Source: Bacteroidota bacterium (GTDB lineage: Bacteria > Bacteroidota > Bacteroidia > Sphingobacteriales > Sphingobacteriaceae). Taken from it: a stretch of 33,952 nucleotides of DNA. The notes below the pieces were generated by a model. It was not told where the DNA came from. It saw only the letters and a list, made by a program, of their open reading frames with translations, and searched no databases. Made by a program: the position numbers and the translations under genes. The stretch spans positions 1-33,952 of the forward strand of contig JABDGE010000039.1 in NCBI GenBank assembly GCA_013286235.1. Direction: 5' to 3'. Shown here in pieces: positions 24,265 through 32,277 of the stretch (position 1 is its first letter; each line of letters begins with the position of its first letter).

Positions 24265-24466
24265 ATCGCCGGATTATGTTTGCTGAATCAATCACTTTAG
24301 TTAAAAAACAAGCCTCTTCACCCTCTTTACCGCCCGCGGTAGAGAGAGGACGATCCGCCAACTGGCGGAAAAGTCCGGGTGAGTAAACGGAGCGCGTTTA
24401 TTACCGCCGTGCAAATCGGTTGAGTAAACAACAATAATTGATAAACGGTCGAATGACCCTTACAAA
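24265..24466. other. nuoH-nuoI spacer with two palindromic elements
   Basis: This 202-bp gap, unusual in a nuo operon, contains a CTCTTTACCGC-cc-GCGGTAGAGAG hairpin (about 24323-24346, one mismatch) and TCCGCCAACTGGCGGA (24354-24369). There is no T-run after either and no gene. Confidence 0.7.
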
Positions 24467-25033
24467 ATGAGCAACTCAATATTTACAGGATTAGCGCTTA
24501 CCTGGAAACATCTTTTTTCTTCGCACAGAAAAAGGGAGATGCTTCCCGCGAGCGATGCTAATTACTTCAAACAGTTGGAAGGCACTAATACCATCCAGTA
24601 CCCGCATCAAAAGCTGCCGATACCCGAGGTCGGGCGGTACCAGCTGGATGTGGAGATGGATGATTGTATTGTTTGCGACCTGTGCGCAAAGGTTTGCCCC
24701 GTTGACTGCATCGATATCGAATCCATCAAAGCAACCGAGGCCATCGGGCAAACTTCAGACGGTACAACCAAAAGATTGTACGCCGCAAAGTTTGATATCG
24801 ATATGGCCAAGTGTATGTACTGCGGCCTTTGCACAATTGTTTGCCCAACGGAATGCATTACCATGACGAATAAATATGACCGAAGCGTGGTTGATCTAAG
24901 TGAACTGACCTATCAATTCTCCGATATGACACCGGAGATGGCGGCTGAAAAACGCCGGGAGTTTGACCTGCAGCAGGCCGAACGGCAGGCGGCAAAGCTG
25001 GCTGCCATGCAAAAGAAGGAGGGCGGGCAATGA
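24467..25033 (+). CDS. nuoI: NADH-quinone oxidoreductase subunit I
   Basis: 188-aa peripheral subunit carrying iron-sulfur clusters N6a and N6b, which pass electrons toward quinone. Two ferredoxin motifs are complete: Cys67, 70, 73, 77 (CIVCDLCAKVCPVDC) and Cys116, 119, 122, 126 (CMYCGLCTIVCPTEC). The N-terminal LTWKHLF segment is the membrane-contacting helix. The charged, Gln-rich tail after residue 160 is a variable extension. It overlaps nuoJ by ATGA. Confidence 0.97.
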   Translation: MSNSIFTGLALTWKHLFSSHRKREMLPASDANYFKQLEGTNTIQYPHQKLPIPEVGRYQLDVEMDDCIVCDLCAKVCPVDCIDIESIKATEAIGQTSDGTTKRLYAAKFDIDMAKCMYCGLCTIVCPTECITMTNKYDRSVVDLSELTYQFSDMTPEMAAEKRREFDLQQAERQAAKLAAMQKKEGGQ

Positions 25034-25578
25034 CTTTGGTGCAGGCGTTGTTTTACCTGATGGCCTTTGTTGCGCTGGGATCGGCTGTTTTTGTGGCATC
25101 AACCAAAAACCTCGTCCGCTCTATTTTTATGTTTTTTATCACCCTGATGGCGCTGGCGGGTTTGTATGTTTTGGCGCTGGCTGATTTTGTTGCCATCACG
25201 CAGATCGTGATTTATGTAGGAGGCATCCTGGTGCTCATTTTATTTGCCTTTATGCTTTCAGGCAGGGAAAACCTGAACTATATATCCGCCATACAAAACA
25301 AATTCATCAGCATACGCAAACTGCCTGCACTGCTGTTGGCCGCTTTGTTTTTGATCGGACTCATCAACGTGGTGGTGAAAATGGATACCGGCAATTTGGA
25401 ATGGGTAAAAATTTCTATGGAGCAAAAGAACGATATTCAGCCCACCATCGAAATGACCGGAAACATCGGCGTTAACCTGATGACCCATTACCTCCTCCCT
25501 TTTGAGGCGGTGTCGATCTTGTTGATGATCGCCTTAATTGGGGCTGCGCATCTATCACGAAAGGAGGTTGCCGTATGA
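25030..25578 (+). CDS. nuoJ: NADH-quinone oxidoreductase subunit J
   Basis: 182-aa membrane subunit with five predicted helices. VAITQIVIYVGGILVLILFAFML is the conserved third-helix region that carries the pi-bulge coupling quinone chemistry to proton transfer. Start and stop overlap nuoI and nuoK by ATGA on each side, showing tight translational coupling. Length is normal for Bacteroidota. Confidence 0.95.
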   Translation: MTLVQALFYLMAFVALGSAVFVASTKNLVRSIFMFFITLMALAGLYVLALADFVAITQIVIYVGGILVLILFAFMLSGRENLNYISAIQNKFISIRKLPALLLAALFLIGLINVVVKMDTGNLEWVKISMEQKNDIQPTIEMTGNIGVNLMTHYLLPFEAVSILLMIALIGAAHLSRKEVAV

Positions 25579-25880
25579 TCACCATAACAGACTTTTTATT
25601 GGTCGGCGCAGGTTTGTTTTGCATCGGGATTTACATGCTGGTTTCCAAAAGCAACCTGATCCAGATTTTGATCGGGATTGAGCTAATGCTCAACGCCGCT
25701 ATTTTGAACCTGGTAGCCTTCGGGAGATACGACCGTTTTAACAACGGCGGCCAAATGTTTGCCTTATTTGCCATTGTACTGGCAGCGGCAACAACGGCCG
25801 TGACATTGGCCATTATATTGAATGTTTACAAACGGTATAGAACAATTGATCCGGGGAAAATTGATGGTTTAAAGGATTAG
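25575..25880 (+). CDS. nuoK: NADH-quinone oxidoreductase subunit K
   Basis: 101-aa, three-helix proton-channel subunit. The membrane glutamates are visible in LIGIELMLNAAILNLVAF. The second half (AIVLAAATTAVTLAIILNVYKRY) matches family helix 3, where the second glutamate of other species is replaced by Thr/Ala-rich sequence. The stop codon is followed with no gap by the ATG of a non-nuo gene (25881), where nuoL would be expected. Confidence 0.95.
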   Translation: MITITDFLLVGAGLFCIGIYMLVSKSNLIQILIGIELMLNAAILNLVAFGRYDRFNNGGQMFALFAIVLAAATTAVTLAIILNVYKRYRTIDPGKIDGLKD

Positions 25881-26465
25881 ATGATGAAAATATTGGCATT
25901 GATATTTGGTATGTTTTTGTCATGTGGCAAAAGCTTTGCACAAAATTCGCCTGGCGTTGTTGATACCGGTGCGCGTGGAAAAAATGTCGTCTTTCGATGT
26001 ATAGGGTCGAACACCATCAAGAACGGTGCGCTATTTGTTGTCGACGGTACAGAACTCGCCGATTCATCGGCAGAAAAAACCATAAATAATATCAATCCAA
26101 AAAACATTCTTGAATATTCAATTTTAAAAGACGACTCCGCCCGGGCAATTTATGACGAAAAAGGGAAAAACCCCTTCATTATCATCGTAACCCGGCAATA
26201 CGCAATTTCTCAGTATCAAAAAAAATTAAGCGCATTCTCCGAAGCCTATAAAAAAAGGATCGAATTTCAAATGAGATATAATCATGATGACGACGGCCTT
26301 ATGTATTTAATATTGAAAAATGGAAAACTAAACTTTTTCCACGGAGATGAAAAGGTGCGGGCGCTTTATGACATCCCTACGGCGAACATTATTTCGGTCG
26401 ACTATACTGAGCAACAGACATGTTGTGGTACTAATAGATTTGTAACTGTTGCGGTAAATCAATAA
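25881..26465 (+). CDS. Secreted TonB-plug-like protein inserted between nuoK and nuoL
   Basis: 194-aa exported protein, not a complex I subunit. The signal peptide is about residues 1-21 (ending KSFAQ; MM start, with 25884 possible). Residues 48-105 resemble the plug domain of SusC/TonB-dependent receptors: LFVVDGTE (51-58), a NNINPKNILEYSILKD stretch, DSARAIYDEKG (85-95) and FIIIVTR (99-105), paralleling the family's VVDG, INPxDI, VLKDASAxAIYGxxG and IIITT pattern. There is no barrel; the remaining 90 residues are polar with a QTCCG pair near the end. It starts directly on the nuoK stop. Its stop is in the same frame as nuoL, 24 nt upstream of the nuoL TTG. Function unknown. Confidence 0.8.
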   Translation: MMKILALIFGMFLSCGKSFAQNSPGVVDTGARGKNVVFRCIGSNTIKNGALFVVDGTELADSSAEKTINNINPKNILEYSILKDDSARAIYDEKGKNPFIIIVTRQYAISQYQKKLSAFSEAYKKRIEFQMRYNHDDDGLMYLILKNGKLNFFHGDEKVRALYDIPTANIISVDYTEQQTCCGTNRFVTVAVNQ

Positions 26466-26489
26466 ATTGAAAATCTTAGCAAATTAGCA

Positions 26490-28577
26490 TTGGAACAATT
26501 TTTACCACCTGCAGATAGCCTTACCATCAATATCACGCTGATAGCGGTATTGCTGCCTTTGGCCGCCGCTGTTATTAACTGCATACTGCCTGGTAAGAAA
26601 AATAAACTCGCCGGTTGGATATCCACTTCGGCAATCCTGACCAGTGCTATTTTATCAGCGCTTGTATTCTCGCTGATATGGAATGCACATCCGGTGCATG
26701 CTTTTATACACTGGTTTACCATCGGCACTACAGAGCTGAACGCAGGCATTTTGTTAAACAACCTGTCGGTATTGATGCTGTTGCTGGTTAACCTCGTCGC
26801 CTTGCCGGTACACCTCTATTCCATTGCCTATATGGGGCACGACGATGGTTTTAAACGCTATTTTACTTACCTCAGCTTTTTCTGCTTCAGCATGCTGGCA
26901 TTGGTGGTTGCCGATAATCTGGTAACGTTATATATTTTTTGGGAACTGGTGGGCTTTTCGTCCTACCTGCTCATCGGCTTTTGGTTTACCCGCGACAAGG
27001 CGGTTATGGCCAATAAAAAAGCTTTTATCATGAACCGGATCGGAGATATTGGCTTGTTAATGACTATCATTATTATTTACTCGGTATTCCATACTTTCGA
27101 TATTGATAAACTGTTTGGTAAAACCTCGATAGTTGAATCTGTGCTATTACTTAACAGAGCTGGATGGTTATCACCCAACGAAAACAACTGGATAGTCCCT
27201 GGCATATCATATCACCTACCAATTATCTGGCAATACATCGCCTTCGCCGGAATATTTTTAGCCGTTGCTGCTAAATCGGCGCAATTTCCTTTGCATACCT
27301 GGCTGCCTGATGCCATGGAAGGTCCCACGTCCATCTCGGCGCTTATTCATGCCGCTACGATGGTGGCTGCCGGCGTGTTCCTATTGGCGCGGGTGTATCC
27401 CTTATTCAATCCGGTAGAACTAACTATCCTTGCCATCGTCGGCTGCTTCACGGCCTTTATGGCGGCCACCATAGCCCTGGCCCAAAATGACCTGAAGCGT
27501 ATTTTGGCATATTCCACCATTTCGCAGCTGGGTTATATGGTGATGGCGATGGGGGTAGGGGCCTATTCTTCATCATTATTCCACCTGGTTACCCATGCCT
27601 TTTTTAAATGCCTGCTGTTTTTAGTGGCAGGGGTGGTCATACACCAGGTGGCCCATATCCGCGACGATAATCAATTAGCCATCGACCCGCAAAATATCCA
27701 ATTTATGGGTGGCTTGCGCAAAAAACTGCCGTTTACATTTATCATGGCCATTATCGGCGGCGTTGCATTGGCTGGCTTACCGTTCACTTCTGGTTTTTTG
27801 TCGAAAGACGGAATTTTGACGCAGACTTTTGCATGGTCCGCCGGGAAAAACCCCGTTTTCGAGTTAGTACCCGTTTTTTCCGTATTGACCACCTTGCTTA
27901 CCGCTTTCTATATTACACGAATGATTGTTAAGGTATTTTTTGGCGAACTTAGGATTGCCCCGGTTGTTTCAACGCTGAAAATAAATATCGATGACGGCGG
28001 CTGGCTCTACAAATTACCAATGTTGCTGCTTGCGACAGGCTGTTTTTTTTCGCTGTTTTCGGCGAACCCAATTTCGGCCGGGCACAGCTGGTTTTTGAGT
28101 GGTTTTTTAAGCGGCAGTGCGGGCGAGGGTAGTTACACATTCCTCATACCGGTGAGCGTTACCATCGCCAGCCTGCTGGTTATTTATTATGCCTGGGTGA
28201 TTTACAGCAACCGCGCGAATCCTTTTCCTCAACGGGGAATATTGTTCGACATTGCTTGCAGGGAATGGTATTTTGACACTATTTATGAACGGGTGATCAT
28301 CAAGCCCATACTTTTCATAGGAAGGGCATGTTTTTGGACCGACAGACGCGTCATTGACGGGTTTATCGTCCTTTTTGCCAAAGCCGCAATCCTCTTTTCA
28401 AGGATAGCAGCCTTTATCGATCGGCGGATAATAGATGGTTTTATCGATTTACTGGTAAAACTTGTGCGCGGCATCGGTAATTTAGTGCGCCTGTTCCAGG
28501 GAGGCAGGGTGCAGTATTATTTATACAGCATGCTGATGGCCATTGCAGCGATATTTATTTTAAAGATCTTTTTTTAA
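26490..28577 (+). CDS. nuoL: NADH-quinone oxidoreductase subunit L
   Basis: 695-aa antiporter-like proton-pump subunit with a long lateral helix. Core signatures are present: LVTLYIFWELVGFSSYLLIGFW (membrane Glu), KSAQFPLHTWLPDAMEGPTSISALIHAATMVAAG (channel Lys and His), and AFFKCLLFLVAG. The likely start is TTG 26490 (MEQFLPP), as no ATG exists in frame before the first helix; ATT codons lie upstream. The C-terminus contains an internal duplication, DRRVIDGFIVLFAKA followed about 30 residues later by DRRIIDGFIDLLVKL. It is separated from nuoK by the plug-like gene. Confidence 0.95.
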   Translation: MEQFLPPADSLTINITLIAVLLPLAAAVINCILPGKKNKLAGWISTSAILTSAILSALVFSLIWNAHPVHAFIHWFTIGTTELNAGILLNNLSVLMLLLVNLVALPVHLYSIAYMGHDDGFKRYFTYLSFFCFSMLALVVADNLVTLYIFWELVGFSSYLLIGFWFTRDKAVMANKKAFIMNRIGDIGLLMTIIIIYSVFHTFDIDKLFGKTSIVESVLLLNRAGWLSPNENNWIVPGISYHLPIIWQYIAFAGIFLAVAAKSAQFPLHTWLPDAMEGPTSISALIHAATMVAAGVFLLARVYPLFNPVELTILAIVGCFTAFMAATIALAQNDLKRILAYSTISQLGYMVMAMGVGAYSSSLFHLVTHAFFKCLLFLVAGVVIHQVAHIRDDNQLAIDPQNIQFMGGLRKKLPFTFIMAIIGGVALAGLPFTSGFLSKDGILTQTFAWSAGKNPVFELVPVFSVLTTLLTAFYITRMIVKVFFGELRIAPVVSTLKINIDDGGWLYKLPMLLLATGCFFSLFSANPISAGHSWFLSGFLSGSAGEGSYTFLIPVSVTIASLLVIYYAWVIYSNRANPFPQRGILFDIACREWYFDTIYERVIIKPILFIGRACFWTDRRVIDGFIVLFAKAAILFSRIAAFIDRRIIDGFIDLLVKLVRGIGNLVRLFQGGRVQYYLYSMLMAIAAIFILKIFF

Positions 28578-28706
28578 CGGAGAAGCAGACATGAAAACCA
28601 GGATGAATTCACCACTCACCACTGACCTCCCGATAGCTATCGGGACACCACTCACAATTCCTGTCTCACATCTCATATCTCATATCTCACATCTCAAAAG
28701 GCATAA
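28578..28706. repeat. nuoL-nuoM spacer with CCCGATAGCTATCGGG and heptamer words
   Basis: 129-bp gap with CACCACTCAC words, the 16-bp palindrome at 28629-28644, and CTCACATCTCATATCT heptamer words at 28664-28696. It ends 10 bp before nuoM. Confidence 0.88.
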
Positions 28707-30311
28707 ATGAACATCCTAACGCTCCTTATATTTTCTCCGTTACTGTTCGGCTTAGTCATCCTGCTGACGCCCTCGAAGTGGCGTGCAGGGTTCAAATACA
28801 TCGCCCTACTGGCTACGCTGGTGCAATTTGGTATGAGTGTGTTTATTTACTGCCATTTTAAAACAGGACCCGGATTTGGTGGCGTTAACCAGGAAAGCCA
28901 GTTCCAGTTTGTTCAAAAGCTGCATTGGATCAATCTTGACCTCGGCCCTATAGGCAAGATGCAGATCAACTACGTGGTGGGGATCGATGGGCTGTCCATC
29001 GCCCTGCTAATGATGACCTCGCTGGTCCTCGTTATTGCAGCCCTTGCTTCCTGGGAGATCAAAAGCAACCTGAAAGGCTATTTTGTTTTGTTCCTGATCC
29101 TTGATATGGCGGTTATTGGTGTGTTTTGCGCGCTTGATTTTTTCCTCTTCTATATCTTTTACGAGCTGATGCTCCTGCCACTCTACTTCCTGATCGGTAT
29201 GTGGGGCGGAGCGCGGCGGGAGTTCGCGGCGATAAAGTTTTTTCTCTACACGCTTTTTGGCTCGGTGTTTATGCTGTTGGTGATGGTGGGCCTGTATTTA
29301 TCAGTCAAGGACCCCGCAACCGGGAACCACACCTTTAATATGGTGCAGATGATGAACCCGGCCAATTATGATGGAGGCGCCGTATTCTCCTTAGGGGCGC
29401 ACCAAACCATTTTTGGTTTCCCGGCGCGTACCGTAGGTTTTTTGGTGCTTTTTGTGGCTTTTGCGATTAAAGTGCCGGTAGTACCGTTGCATACCTGGCT
29501 GCCTGACGCACACGTGGAGGCGCCTACGCCGGTCTCGATCATCCTGGCAGGTATATTACTGAAAGTGGGCGGATATGGCATCATACGGGTTGCAATAGGC
29601 ATTTTCCCCGAGGTAGCATCCGCGCACGCGTATTGGCTGGGCCTGTTTGGCGTCATATCCATCATTTACGGCGCATTGAATGCGCTCGCCCAAAAGGATC
29701 TGAAACGCATGATCGCTTACTCGTCGGTTTCGCATATGGGTTTTGTGCTGTTGGGTATTGCTTCACTTACTACCGAAGGCATTAGCGGCGCCATATTTCA
29801 AATGGTGAGCCATGGCTTTTTGGCCACTATGCTGTTCTTTTTGGCCGGCATTATTTATAATCGTGTACACGACCGGGGCATCAACCATTTTCGCGGCCTG
29901 GCTGCCATCATGCCCAAATACACGGCGTTTGTGATGATCGCGTTCTTTGCTTCGCTCGGGCTGCCTGGGTTTTCCGCATTTATTGGCGAAGCATTTTCGC
30001 TGGTCGGCGCTTTTAAATCAAACGCGGTAAACGGGGAACTGCCTTACTGGATGGCGGCTTGTGCTTCGCTTGGCATTTTGCTCGGTGCATCCTATTTCCT
30101 GTGGACCATGCAACGGATGTTCTTCGGTAAGGTAAATTTAAAAGGAGGCGCCGTATGGCAAACGGCATTGAGCGATCTTAACTTGCGCGAAAAAATAACC
30201 CTGGTGCCCTTGGCGCTCGTTGTACTTGCCATCGGGTTAATGCCATCGCTGGTATTCAGCAAAATAAACGATTCGGTACTGGCACTGGTTCAGTTTTTAC
30301 ATTTAAAATAA
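28707..30311 (+). CDS. nuoM: NADH-quinone oxidoreductase subunit M
   Basis: 534-aa antiporter-like proton-pump subunit with about 14 helices. FYIFYELMLLPLYFLIGMWGG holds the conserved membrane Glu. FAIKVPVVPLHTWLPDAHVEAPTPVSIILAGILLKVGGYG holds the channel Lys, and LAQKDLKRMIAYSSVSHMGFVLLG is the second Lys region. Length is normal. It follows a repeat-filled spacer and precedes the DUF4139 gene, not nuoN directly. Confidence 0.97.
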   Translation: MNILTLLIFSPLLFGLVILLTPSKWRAGFKYIALLATLVQFGMSVFIYCHFKTGPGFGGVNQESQFQFVQKLHWINLDLGPIGKMQINYVVGIDGLSIALLMMTSLVLVIAALASWEIKSNLKGYFVLFLILDMAVIGVFCALDFFLFYIFYELMLLPLYFLIGMWGGARREFAAIKFFLYTLFGSVFMLLVMVGLYLSVKDPATGNHTFNMVQMMNPANYDGGAVFSLGAHQTIFGFPARTVGFLVLFVAFAIKVPVVPLHTWLPDAHVEAPTPVSIILAGILLKVGGYGIIRVAIGIFPEVASAHAYWLGLFGVISIIYGALNALAQKDLKRMIAYSSVSHMGFVLLGIASLTTEGISGAIFQMVSHGFLATMLFFLAGIIYNRVHDRGINHFRGLAAIMPKYTAFVMIAFFASLGLPGFSAFIGEAFSLVGAFKSNAVNGELPYWMAACASLGILLGASYFLWTMQRMFFGKVNLKGGAVWQTALSDLNLREKITLVPLALVVLAIGLMPSLVFSKINDSVLALVQFLHLK

Positions 30312-30346
30312 TACCAGGCGGCTTATGGAAAAGCCCCCGCCCTTGC

Positions 30347-30404
30347 ATCTTTCAATTAACAACCGGGTTTGGCCCGGCAATAGTTTACACTTAAATTGAA
30401 AGAT
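30347..30404 (+). promoter_or_regulatory. Two-stem hairpin abutting the DUF4139 start codon
   Basis: ATCTTTCAATT (30347-30357) is exactly complementary to AATTGAAAGAT (30394-30404), ending 1 nt before ATG 30406. Inside lies a second stem, CCGGG-tttgg-CCCGG (30363-30377). As RNA this could hide the start region or set the ratio between nuoM and the gene behind it; there is no T-run for termination. Function is inferred. Confidence 0.65.
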
Positions 30405-30405
30405 C

Positions 30406-32271
30406 ATGGTAAAAAATTTATTAATGGCCGCAATTGCACTTTTTGTTGCAGTTGCTGCAAATGCAGTCGATGTTCAAAAGATACCTTCAAAAGTTCAGAA
30501 AGTGACGGTGTTTTTAAATGGCGCACAGGTAACGCGCACAGCTATGGTTAGTATTGCCCCCGGTGTGTCGCAATTGGTTTTTGGGGGCATATCCGGAAGT
30601 TTGGACCCACAAAGCATACAGGTACACGCCAACGGGCCTTTTATGATCCTGTCCGTTAATCACACGCTCGATTTTTTGAACGATGAGACCCGCCAGGGCG
30701 AAATTGAAAATGTAAGGGCTGATGAAAAAATAGTAAGGGACAAAATAGCCATGCAAAATAATCTGTTGTCTATTTGCCAGGCAGAAGAAAATATGATAGC
30801 TAAAAATCAGCAGGTAAGCAGTGAAAGCACAGGGCTTGATGTCGTAAAGCTAAAGCAGGCGCTCGACTTCCAGACAGAGCGGTTAACAGCGCTTAAAGAA
30901 AAAGAGCTGAATCTCAATAACCAGGTTGCAGCGTTAAACCTTGAGTTGCAAAAATACGAAAACCAGGTCGCCGGGCTGGGGAGATCAGGCGCTTCACTTA
31001 CCACTAATTTAACGGTAACCGTTTCGTCCAAACTCAACACACAGGCGCAGTTCAGCTTATCGTACGTGGTACGAAACGCGAGCTGGTACCCTACTTATGA
31101 TATTCGGGTAAAAGATGTCAGTAACCCGGTAAATATCTCTTATAAAGCTAACGTCTCACAAAATTGCGGAGAGGAATGGAAGGATGTCAAGCTTACGCTT
31201 TCGACCGGTAACCCAACTATCAGCGGCAATAAACCGGAGCTACAACCTTACTACCTTGGCTTTGGAATGTATTATTCAAATCCGCCATCGGGGGGCATCG
31301 GCCGGGTCACCGGGAAAATAGTCGCCGCAGATGATGGGTTGGGCATAGCGGGCGTCTCTGTTAAGATAAAAGGCGCCTCCGTCGCGACCGTGTCAGACGT
31401 AAACGGAAATTTCTCGCTGCAGCTTCCTTCTTCACCGGTTATTTTAGTCTTTTCGTACGTTGGCTTTCAAACACAGGAGCAACCGGTTACTTCAGCAGTG
31501 ATGAACGTGGCAATGAGGGCATCTTCCCAGCAACTGGGGGAGGTGGTTGTAACGGGCTACGGGACAACAAACGATGAAAATGGTTACGTATCCGAATCGA
31601 GGAAATCCGCCACATCGTACTCGGTTGCCACAGTCTCCGTTCCGGTTACAAAGCTTGAGAACCAAACCGATATAGAATTTGCCATTGACGAACCCTATTC
31701 CATCCCATCCGACGGGAAGCAATATACCGTTGATATTAACCAGGTAGAGGTGCAGGCTGGCTACGAGTATGCGGTGACCCCCAAACTAAATACAAACGTG
31801 TTCCTTACCGCCAGGCTTACGGACTGGAATAAGTATAATTTCCTTTCGGGCGAAGCCAATCTTTTTTATGAAGGCACCTTTATCGGCAAATCGCTGCTTA
31901 ACACCGATGCGGTAAAGGATACGCTCGATATTTCGCTCGGAACGGACAAAAGTATCGTAGTTACACGGTCGGCATTAGGCGAGCTCACCAGCAAACAAAG
32001 TTTAAGCTCAAATAAAAAAGATACCCGGGATTGGCAGATCGAGGTGAAGAACAGGAAAAATCAAATTGTAAATTTGCTGTTGGAAGACCAGGTACCTGTT
32101 TCGCAAAATAGCGCTATCGAGGTAGAAATCCAGGAGTTGTCAGGAGGGAAGATGGACCTGAATAGCGGAAAGGTGGTGTGGCACTTTGCGCTGAATCCAA
32201 ACGACGACAAAAAAGTTGAATTAAAATACCAGGTTAAATTCCCTAAAAATCAATCTGTAATAGTCCAGTAA
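30406..32271 (+). CDS. DUF4140/DUF4139 protein with inserted CarboxypepD_reg domain, in nuo operon
   Basis: 621-aa exported protein related to the MuiA/DUF4139 family, whose function is not settled. Signal peptide about 1-20 (ending AANA). The DUF4140 domain (about 25-95) starts IPSKVQKVTVFLNGAQVTRTA. A coiled-coil (about 100-190) follows, then DUF4139 from about 205 (ASWYPTYDIRVKDV) to the end. DUF4139 is split by a SusC-type CarboxypepD_reg beta-sandwich at about 298-375 (GRVTGKIVAADDGLGIAGVSVKIKG, then DVNGNFSLQLP, VFSYVGFQTQE), ending LGEVVVTGYGT, the motif that leads into the plug in SusC receptors. It sits between nuoM and nuoN, 6 bp before nuoN, so it should be co-transcribed with complex I genes. 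Confidence 0.9.
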   Translation: MVKNLLMAAIALFVAVAANAVDVQKIPSKVQKVTVFLNGAQVTRTAMVSIAPGVSQLVFGGISGSLDPQSIQVHANGPFMILSVNHTLDFLNDETRQGEIENVRADEKIVRDKIAMQNNLLSICQAEENMIAKNQQVSSESTGLDVVKLKQALDFQTERLTALKEKELNLNNQVAALNLELQKYENQVAGLGRSGASLTTNLTVTVSSKLNTQAQFSLSYVVRNASWYPTYDIRVKDVSNPVNISYKANVSQNCGEEWKDVKLTLSTGNPTISGNKPELQPYYLGFGMYYSNPPSGGIGRVTGKIVAADDGLGIAGVSVKIKGASVATVSDVNGNFSLQLPSSPVILVFSYVGFQTQEQPVTSAVMNVAMRASSQQLGEVVVTGYGTTNDENGYVSESRKSATSYSVATVSVPVTKLENQTDIEFAIDEPYSIPSDGKQYTVDINQVEVQAGYEYAVTPKLNTNVFLTARLTDWNKYNFLSGEANLFYEGTFIGKSLLNTDAVKDTLDISLGTDKSIVVTRSALGELTSKQSLSSNKKDTRDWQIEVKNRKNQIVNLLLEDQVPVSQNSAIEVEIQELSGGKMDLNSGKVVWHFALNPNDDKKVELKYQVKFPKNQSVIVQ

Positions 32272-32277
32272 ACAAAT

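Noticed and set aside
23760..24386. 208-codon frame overlapping nuoH
   Set aside because: It is an out-of-frame shadow of a conserved membrane subunit.
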